Virus record (IMG/VR): IMGVR_UViG_3300023179_000138 | Location: 1 to 54,230 of that record | From: a virus | Reading direction: 5' to 3' (one strand) | Length of the DNA: 54,230 bases | Shown: positions 48,601-54,230 of the stretch, in pieces | Numbering within the stretch: position 1 is the first letter of the stretch | How the letters are laid out: each line of letters opens with the position of its first letter | Translations under genes and position numbers: made by a program | Notes under the pieces: model-generated | Told to the model about the DNA's origin: nothing | Databases searched by the model: none | The model's input: only the letters and a program-made list of their open reading frames with translations

Positions 48601-50010
48601 TCAGAACCCAAAGTCGCCCATGGGGTTTGACGGGATTACGTCAGGCTTATAGCCAAGCCGCTCATTCTCTCGAGCGCGATCGCGTGCAAAACGAGCGGCG
48701 GCGGCTGCTGCACTTACTGGGATGCCCACTGCAGCGGTAGCTGGATGTATGGAAGCCAACCCGCCCAGACCTTCAACTGCAGACAAAGCAATCTCGCCAG
48801 CATCAGGGTTGGGCTTGCGAAGCTCTTGAGCCACTCTTGTTACATCACCAGCGGCTAAAGCGCCACCAGCAGCTGGACTTAAGTAACGCATCAACGGCGT
48901 ATTGGCAAACCGACGAAATAGCGAAGTAACCTCTTCAAGCGCACCAGCGGGCTTGGGAGTAACTGGCGATACCGGGGGGGGTTTTGCACCACCAATCTGG
49001 CCTTGAGGGCCTCGGGGGCCAGTGTATGGGGTCTGCTTAGGAACCATCAAACCACCACGAGTCGGGTCTTCAGCCATGCCAGCGGCGGGGGCCATACCTT
49101 GCAGACGCTCAAGTGCGGCAGCACGAGCCTTAATCAGCTCATCAGCACTACCCGGCGCATTGCCCATAGCGGTGGCGCGACCAGCCTCAATGTCACCAAG
49201 ACCAAATTTTTTACCCCAGTTGGCCGTACCAGATCCACCGGCAGGTTGCCCACCACTAATATCTGGGCCAGCGGGGCTTACACCAGCCAAAGGCGTCCCT
49301 GCCGCCGGAGGCATTCCGCCAGTGACGGGAGCAATGTTTCTAGCACTTGCAGCACCCTCTGCCGCTTTGCGTGCTAGGTTTTCAACCACGCTACCACCGA
49401 TGTCTCTGGCGCCTTGAGCAAGACCCAAAGCAGCTCCGGCGCCGCCACCATATATCTGCGCCTGACGAACGTCTTGATCGTCTATGTTCTGTTTCAAGCG
49501 CCGCTCAATCTCTTCTGGGCTTTCTTCTTGACTGGGCTGAACTTGGGGAGCTTGCGGCTCTGTCTGGACCTCAGCTACTTGGGGCTGAGATTCAAATGCA
49601 CCGAACTCTTTTAATGACCGTAAGTAGTTCTCCGTCTCTTTGGGCAGTTCGCCGCCGGCAAAGAACGGGTGCGCAGGGCCCGCGTTGTAAGCAACCACGG
49701 CCAAGCGCGGATCATCTGGGAATTTGTCGAGCATGTCTTTCAAAACTCGAACGCCAACGTCAATGTTGGTGTCCGGGTCAATCAACTCTTTTTTGTCTAC
49801 GCCATACGCTTTGGCGGTGCCCGGCATGACTTGCATAATGCCAAGTGCGCCCTTCGGGCTGCTTCCAACATTTGGGCGAAGTCGGCTCTCTTGATAGGCA
49901 ACAGATACGGCCAGATTTGGGTCAATGCCAAGCTGTTTTGCCTTTTCGGCGACTTTGATGGCAAAGTCTACTTGTTCATCATCTAAGTCTTTTTGGAAAG
50001 ATAGAGGCAT
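48601..50010 (-). CDS. Ejection protein with lytic transglycosylase domain, 469 aa
   Basis: The N-terminal ~115 residues form an SLT domain: YQESRLRP with catalytic Glu41, GALGIMQVMP (55-64) and VAYNAGPAHP (106-115). A Gln/Glu-rich linker and Ala/Gly-rich segments follow, including hydrophobic stretches near 190-200 and 385-445. Such proteins travel in the virion and locally open peptidoglycan during DNA entry, as P22 gp4 or T7 gp16 do. It is the last gene of the late operon, directly before the strong terminator. GenBank-style TAGGGAAATAATA precedes the ATG. Confidence 0.85.
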   Translation of the reverse strand: MPLSFQKDLDDEQVDFAIKVAEKAKQLGIDPNLAVSVAYQESRLRPNVGSSPKGALGIMQVMPGTAKAYGVDKKELIDPDTNIDVGVRVLKDMLDKFPDDPRLAVVAYNAGPAHPFFAGGELPKETENYLRSLKEFGAFESQPQVAEVQTEPQAPQVQPSQEESPEEIERRLKQNIDDQDVRQAQIYGGGAGAALGLAQGARDIGGSVVENLARKAAEGAASARNIAPVTGGMPPAAGTPLAGVSPAGPDISGGQPAGGSGTANWGKKFGLGDIEAGRATAMGNAPGSADELIKARAAALERLQGMAPAAGMAEDPTRGGLMVPKQTPYTGPRGPQGQIGGAKPPPVSPVTPKPAGALEEVTSLFRRFANTPLMRYLSPAAGGALAAGDVTRVAQELRKPNPDAGEIALSAVEGLGGLASIHPATAAVGIPVSAAAAAARFARDRARENERLGYKPDVIPSNPMGDFGF

Positions 50011-50012
50011 TA

Positions 50013-51704
50013 TTATTTCCCTAGCAGTTCATCAAGGCGACGGGACGCACTATCAGACGGTTTGCGCTCACGAGAAGGAACAGCGGGCGCAGTTCCAAAG
50101 ATAGATGCAAGCCGTTTTTCAAACGCTCTTTCAAGATTCTTTGCGCCCGTCGAACGCTCAAACTGATCAATCGTGCCATTGGGGTTTTGATCTTGCCACT
50201 GGTGGAAGGCATCAACACGGTCAATGTCGTACTGGGAACGCTCTTTCAAAAGCTGCATACGAGATTTCAAAACGCTTGGGCTGTTACTAACACCGCCACC
50301 TAATCTGCGGACAATGGCACGTTCACCCTCAGTGATTGCACCCTGTTTTGTTAAATATAGTTGCGTGTAAGCAAGCTCAATTTCGGCAAGATCGGCCGCT
50401 GCGTTAGTGACAGCGTCCAAGTCCTTTTGTTGAACGCCGGGCATAATTTTACGCATGGCGTTTTCAAAAGTGCCCTTTTCAACAGTAGCCTGAGGCGTTC
50501 TTTTAATGTCATCAAGAATGCTGCCAATTGATGCGACAAACCCCGGGCGCTCAAAGAGGCCAAAGTAGTTCCCAGACTTCTTGACAGCGTCTTCAACACG
50601 AGACGCAGAGCTATAAATGCTACGGGCCGATTGTTGAATTTTAGGCAACTCAGCCTCTCGAGCGGCGCTGGTTTCGGAGCGTTTTTGGGCTAACGCTTTT
50701 AACCGCGCTTCTTCAATTGCACGATCAGACTTTTCCTGCTCTTCCATCCTTTTTTGTTCTTCAACAGACAGGAACCTTGGCTGGCCGCCCGTTGGCGCTT
50801 GAGGCGCAGCTCCGGTTGGAGGATTCGCTGGTGTAGTTGTGCCTTGAGTTGGGGCTGCGGGAAGACCCGGGCTTATGTAAGGCTTGGCAAGGCGCATGTA
50901 CGTCGCTATGTCATTCCGAGACAAGGCATCGTCCATTTGCAAAGCAATCCCTTCTGGCACTTCAATTGTTGAAGGCTTGCCATCCCGAGACGGCACCTGA
51001 CGTTTTTCTAGCGTACCGGTCGGGCGGCCGTAGAACTTGCCAGTGCTGGCGTCAAACATTCCAGATTCTTTAATGTCGCGGCGCTTACGAAGAACCTCTT
51101 CCCACTTTAGAACAGCTTCTTCATACGGAACATTTTCCCTTCGCTGCTTGGCAAGGAACTGCTCTCGAGTCAGCAGCCCTTCCATAGGGGGCGCAATTTG
51201 AACACCTTGCGGGACACCTTGAGCGGCCGGGCTGGGCAATGCACCGCCCTCTGGGGCGGCTCCCGAAGGTGCGGAGCCATAGGCAATTAAAGGCCCAGTA
51301 GGACTGCCGCGGTCTGGCGCTTTAAAAAATCCCGCGGAAAGAGCACCCTGCGGAGCCATATCGTTTTGATATGACTTGTCTGCCTCTTTAAGGCGCTGCA
51401 GCGCAAGACCTTGCGTTGCTATATCTAGCTTGCCCTTAGCAATGTTCTGCTCTTCAAGGGCCATGGCCTCGTCGGCTTTGTTGACGTTGCCGACCACATT
51501 GCCAAGCACCTCACCCCAGCCACCAGTCCTAGTAGGCGCAAAGAACCCTTGGGCAGCTGCGGCCCAACGGGGATCCAGAATCCTATTCTTGCGCACATCC
51601 AACGACTGATTAAGCCTTGCCAATGCCTCTTGATATGCGCGATTGGCCTCAATGGCTTCTTGAGAAGTTTCTGGTAGATAGCCTACTGTAGATTTGTCAG
51701 CCAT
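50013..51704 (-). CDS. Internal virion / ejection-type protein, 563 aa
   Basis: This soluble, helix-rich protein has a Pro/Gly/Ala linker region (about residues 120-185 and 285-310), a long charged coiled coil (FLSVEEQKRMEEQEKSDRAI to KALAQKRSETSAAREAELPK), and a helical C-terminal domain (RSIYSSASRVEDAVKKSGNY, then LRRDELLGK-like end). It lies between two likely ejected proteins and the transglycosylase. By analogy with T7/P22 internal proteins it should be injected with the DNA. No specific family was recognised. Confidence 0.65.
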   Translation of the reverse strand: MADKSTVGYLPETSQEAIEANRAYQEALARLNQSLDVRKNRILDPRWAAAAQGFFAPTRTGGWGEVLGNVVGNVNKADEAMALEEQNIAKGKLDIATQGLALQRLKEADKSYQNDMAPQGALSAGFFKAPDRGSPTGPLIAYGSAPSGAAPEGGALPSPAAQGVPQGVQIAPPMEGLLTREQFLAKQRRENVPYEEAVLKWEEVLRKRRDIKESGMFDASTGKFYGRPTGTLEKRQVPSRDGKPSTIEVPEGIALQMDDALSRNDIATYMRLAKPYISPGLPAAPTQGTTTPANPPTGAAPQAPTGGQPRFLSVEEQKRMEEQEKSDRAIEEARLKALAQKRSETSAAREAELPKIQQSARSIYSSASRVEDAVKKSGNYFGLFERPGFVASIGSILDDIKRTPQATVEKGTFENAMRKIMPGVQQKDLDAVTNAAADLAEIELAYTQLYLTKQGAITEGERAIVRRLGGGVSNSPSVLKSRMQLLKERSQYDIDRVDAFHQWQDQNPNGTIDQFERSTGAKNLERAFEKRLASIFGTAPAVPSRERKPSDSASRRLDELLGK

Positions 51705-51711
51705 TATTTAA

Positions 51712-52689
51712 TTACCCCGGCGGTGGAGTTCCATCTGGATTATCCAGATTTGTCCAATCAACTGAATTTGCGAGTGCATCAATTTCTTCAGCTGTCAATG
51801 TGTAATCCCCAAGGCCAAAGGTTTCAAGAATTTTCTGAAGGCCCTTTTTAACGCCTTGTGCGCCTCCAACGCCACCAATGACAGACAAAATCCCACCAAT
51901 GTTTTGAAAAGCTGATTGACCAAATTGGCCTTGCTGGCCCGGGGCAACAGTTTTTTCAGTTGACGAAATGGGAATCTGATAGTTGCGCAATAGTTGAGAT
52001 ACGTTTGTTGCATTGGTCAACGGATAATCCAGAAGGCTCTGCTGGTACTTCTGTCGTTCAGCCCCGGCACCGGTCAAAGCCTTGGCTCCGGCAAGTCCAA
52101 GCGTTTGCTGTTGTTCAGCAATCTTGGCTTGTGTTTGAGCGGCTTGGTTTTGCAGCTGCGCCTCATCAAGCGTTGCCTTGAGGGCATTCTGATAGCCAGA
52201 TGATAAAGCGCCATACTGTTTGCCAGTAAGGTCTGATTGAACATCAGCAAGTGTTTGACCCAAGGCACCAGCGTAGCGTTGGCTGCCTAATGCGCCGGAT
52301 CCAACAAACCCAGCCTTTACGGTTGGCAACAGGTTGCGCTGCAGATTCTGCTGCGACAACCGCGTCATCTCATTGACCACGTTCTGTTGGTACGGGTCCA
52401 TAAATTGAGAAATGCGCGACGTATCAATGCCACCGGCAACCTTTGCTGCGGTCTTCCCGGCGGCATCTAGGCCCGGCTTATAAGCACCAGCGGCAGCTTC
52501 ATACTGACCGTAGCCAGCAGTTTGCAAAGGATCGTACCCAGCAACACCCTCGGCGGCCGTCCTAGTAAGAGCGCCTTGGCCAACATTGGACAAAGCGTTC
52601 AGATAGTCAGTGTAGTAGCCCGGCGCTGACAGATTTTTGTCAACGGTTGTTGTTACGTTAGGTAACGCTTGGCCTTGAAAGAATCCCAT
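51712..52689 (-). CDS. Internal virion-type protein, 325 aa
   Basis: This Ala/Gln-rich helical protein has SRISQFMDPYQQNVVNEMTR and GAGxxGSQRYAGALGQTLAD-type segments and a Gly-rich hydrophobic stretch (FQNIGGILSVIGGVGGAQGV) near residue 275. Similar (D/N)PYQQxVV(D/N)E...GSGALGSQR patterns recur in phage structural proteins of unknown fold. It follows the giant protein and precedes the ejection proteins. Delivery into the cell or a place in the tail interior are both possible. Confidence 0.65.
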   Translation of the reverse strand: MGFFQGQALPNVTTTVDKNLSAPGYYTDYLNALSNVGQGALTRTAAEGVAGYDPLQTAGYGQYEAAAGAYKPGLDAAGKTAAKVAGGIDTSRISQFMDPYQQNVVNEMTRLSQQNLQRNLLPTVKAGFVGSGALGSQRYAGALGQTLADVQSDLTGKQYGALSSGYQNALKATLDEAQLQNQAAQTQAKIAEQQQTLGLAGAKALTGAGAERQKYQQSLLDYPLTNATNVSQLLRNYQIPISSTEKTVAPGQQGQFGQSAFQNIGGILSVIGGVGGAQGVKKGLQKILETFGLGDYTLTAEEIDALANSVDWTNLDNPDGTPPPG

Positions 52690-52691
52690 CT

Positions 52692-54230
52692 TTATCTCCT
52701 GCGCTTATTTGATTTGCCGCTTAGGTAATCAAGCGGTGATTTGGCCGGCGGCGGCAAATCTTTAACATCAGTAGACCTAGCACGCTTTCTGATGTTATGC
52801 ATCATTTCGTACAGTTTATCAGAGCCCGCTTTGGTGGAACCATTGCCGAGAGCGGCAACTACGTCAGCAGGGAACACAAACTCACCGTCTGCCAGCATCG
52901 CCGGGATCTCGTCTGATTGGCCATCACCGATGCCCGTTACGGCATCACCCTTACGGTAGTCCACTCTGTGCTTACCGGCCGCCTCAACGATGTCTAGTGC
53001 CCCATGGGCGTTCTGTCCATAACGCGTGCCGCCTTGGGCCATCAGGGGCGCTGGCATACCGCCACTAGCCATCAAAGGCGTAGCCATGCCCCCACGCTTA
53101 AAGCTGGCAACAGTCCCAAAGTCAAACATAGAGTCGTTGACCGGCTTTGTAAGGCCCAGAACATCTTCAATGCTTTCTGACTGCCCATAGTTGAAGTAAC
53201 TAGAAGGCTTGGGGGCTTGAACTCGAGTTTGCTGCATACCTTGCTGTCCTTGTTGTTGAGCCCCCGGAGCTTGACTGGCGGCAACTTGTTTCAAAAATTG
53301 ATCAAGCGGGCTTGTAAATTTTGCTTCTCCACCAGTAAGTAGCGGGCTCAATGGAGTTGACGCTGGCTGAGCGACTGGGGGCGCATAGGAAGGCCCAGCC
53401 GCAACACTTTGAGCGGCAGATTGAAACTTTTGGTTTGCGGCGTCTTGCGCTGCTTTCTTTGCAGCATCGTCTACGGCTTTTTTCCGCGCCTCTTCGGCAG
53501 CAGAAGAGGCGTCCGCCTGTTCTTTCAAAATTCTGTTTTGCTCGGTAATAGCAGCAATCAACGCTTCATTAGTATTGGTATTAGTATTGGTATTAGTGTT
53601 TGTGTTGGTATTGGTATTGGTACCAGTATTAGTATTGGTGGTGGTAGTATCACCGGTATTAGTATTGGTATTAGTGTTGTTACCAGTATTGGTATTGGTT
53701 GTGGTACTTTCACCAGTATTGGTGTTTGTATTAGTGCTATTACCAGTATTAGTATTGGTGGTGGTAGTATCACCAGTATTAGTATTGGTATTAGTATTGT
53801 TGCCAGTATTAGTATTGGTTGTAGTACTTTCACCAGTATTGGTGTTTGTATTGGTATTGGTACCAGTATTGGTATTGGTGGTAGTGCTTTCACCAGTATT
53901 GGTATTAGTATTGGTGTTAGTGCCGGTATTAGTATTAGTGGTGGCAGTATCACCAGTATTAGTATTGGTATTAGTATTGTTGCCAGTATTAGTATTGGTT
54001 GTAGTACTTTCACCAGTATTGGTGTTTGTATTGGTATTGGTACCAGTATTGGTATTGGTGGTAGTGCTTTCACCAGTATTGGTATTAGTATTGGTGTTAG
54101 TGCCGGTATTAGTATTAGTGGTGGCAGTATCACCAGTATTAGTATTGGTATTAGTATTGTTGCCAGTATTAGTATTGGTTGTAGTACTTTCACCAGTATT
54201 GGTGTTTGTATTGGTATTGGTACCAGTATT
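52692..54230 (-). CDS. Giant virion/ejection-type protein, C-terminal ~512 residues (continues off window)
   Basis: The frame is open from the window edge. About 220 residues of Asn/Thr repeats lead into EALIAAITEQNRILKEQADA and a coiled coil, then Gln/Pro/Ala-rich linkers. A SFKRGG motif follows, and then a C-terminal domain (DEIPAMLADGEFVFPADVVA, LGNGSTKAGSDKLYEMMHNI) ending in basic residues. This C-terminal pattern is recurrent in phage virion proteins. No start codon with a ribosome-binding site exists after the repeats, so I treat it as the end of the gene starting at 4838. Confidence 0.8.
   Translation of the reverse strand, partial: NTGTNTNTNTNTGESTTTNTNTGNNTNTNTNTGDTATTNTNTGTNTNTNTNTGESTTTNTNTGTNTNTNTNTGESTTTNTNTGNNTNTNTNTGDTATTNTNTGTNTNTNTNTGESTTTNTNTGTNTNTNTNTGESTTTNTNTGNNTNTNTNTGDTTTTNTNTGNSTNTNTNTGESTTTNTNTGNNTNTNTNTGDTTTTNTNTGTNTNTNTNTNTNTNTNTNEALIAAITEQNRILKEQADASSAAEEARKKAVDDAAKKAAQDAANQKFQSAAQSVAAGPSYAPPVAQPASTPLSPLLTGGEAKFTSPLDQFLKQVAASQAPGAQQQGQQGMQQTRVQAPKPSSYFNYGQSESIEDVLGLTKPVNDSMFDFGTVASFKRGGMATPLMASGGMPAPLMAQGGTRYGQNAHGALDIVEAAGKHRVDYRKGDAVTGIGDGQSDEIPAMLADGEFVFPADVVAALGNGSTKAGSDKLYEMMHNIRKRARSTDVKDLPPPAKSPLDYLSGKSNKRRR
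53564..54230 (-). repeat. 60-bp/180-bp tandem repeat encoding Asn/Thr repeats (right part)
   Basis: About eleven 60-bp units encode 20-residue blocks such as NTNTNTGESTTTNTNTGTNT. Units group into an exact 180-bp higher-order repeat: 53821-54000 and 54001-54180 are identical, and 54181-54230 continues the third copy. The period is a multiple of three, so all frames stay open. The window ends inside this array. Confidence 0.95.

Noticed and set aside
52692-53561. Independent 289-aa gene starting at a TTG at 53561
   Set aside because: The TTG has no ribosome-binding site, and the frame continues upstream through the repeats to the window edge. It is the end of the giant gene.
53558-54193. 211-codon minus-strand frame rich in Ile/Leu/Pro
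   Set aside because: It is an alternative frame of the 60-bp repeat. Because the period is a multiple of three, all frames stay open, and only the Asn/Thr frame joins coherent protein sequence on both sides.
53564-54230. CRISPR array
   Set aside because: Repeats are contiguous and low-complexity, without unique spacers of constant length, and they lie inside a coding frame.

Overview
The window is an almost complete genome of a short-tailed (podovirus-type) tailed phage of class Caudoviricetes. It has a terminase, portal, HK97-type capsid genes, two head-to-tail adaptor candidates, a P22 gp10-like nozzle, several fibres and a set of proteins of the kind ejected with the DNA. No tail-tube or sheath gene was seen. 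The GTA-type 3TM holin, the M15 endolysin and the YdaS/YdaU-like pair suggest a Gram-negative, probably proteobacterial, host. The host genus cannot be read from the sequence.

Both ends of the window lie inside the same 60-bp tandem repeat, on the same strand and in the same reading frame of one very large gene. Its N-terminal part starts at 4838 and runs leftward off position 1. Its C-terminal part enters at 54230 and stops at 52692. The simplest reading is a circular or circularly permuted genome whose assembly broke in this repeat. The late operon would then run on the minus strand from the small terminase (35780) down to 1, across the break, and from 54230 to a strong terminator at 48512-48531.

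Late region, in transcription order: TerS, a small protein, TerL; a 1169-aa polyvalent protein and a 386-aa unknown; portal; small proteins; a GroES-like co-chaperonin; scaffold; capsid and decoration proteins; a KKGG-repeat protein; an adaptor with an inserted discoidin-like domain; a fibre cassette; a lysis cassette (small basic protein, membrane protein, holin, endolysin); a second adaptor; a fibre-like protein; the repeat-containing nozzle; the giant protein; two internal virion-type proteins; and a lytic transglycosylase ejection protein. Junctions are tight, often ATGA, TAATG or GTGA overlaps. Hairpin terminators follow the capsid gene and the KKGG-repeat gene.

Early region (35.8-48.5 kb): a divergent control region (45.82-45.93 kb) separates a rightward operon from leftward genes. 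The rightward operon encodes an SSB-like protein, an AT-hook protein, a MazG-like enzyme, a PD-(D/E)XK nuclease and small proteins. The leftward genes encode a YdaS-like repressor, a DUF1376/YdaU-like protein, a resolvase-like nuclease and an HNH nuclease. Further left lie a 388-bp structured non-coding region and many small unknown genes driven by three copies of a 48-bp promoter/operator module. A tRNA(CAU), a C5-cytosine methyltransferase with an overlapping reading frame, and a plus-strand metallophosphoesterase follow. No DNA polymerase, helicase, primase, RNA polymerase or integrase was recognised, so replication appears to depend on the host.
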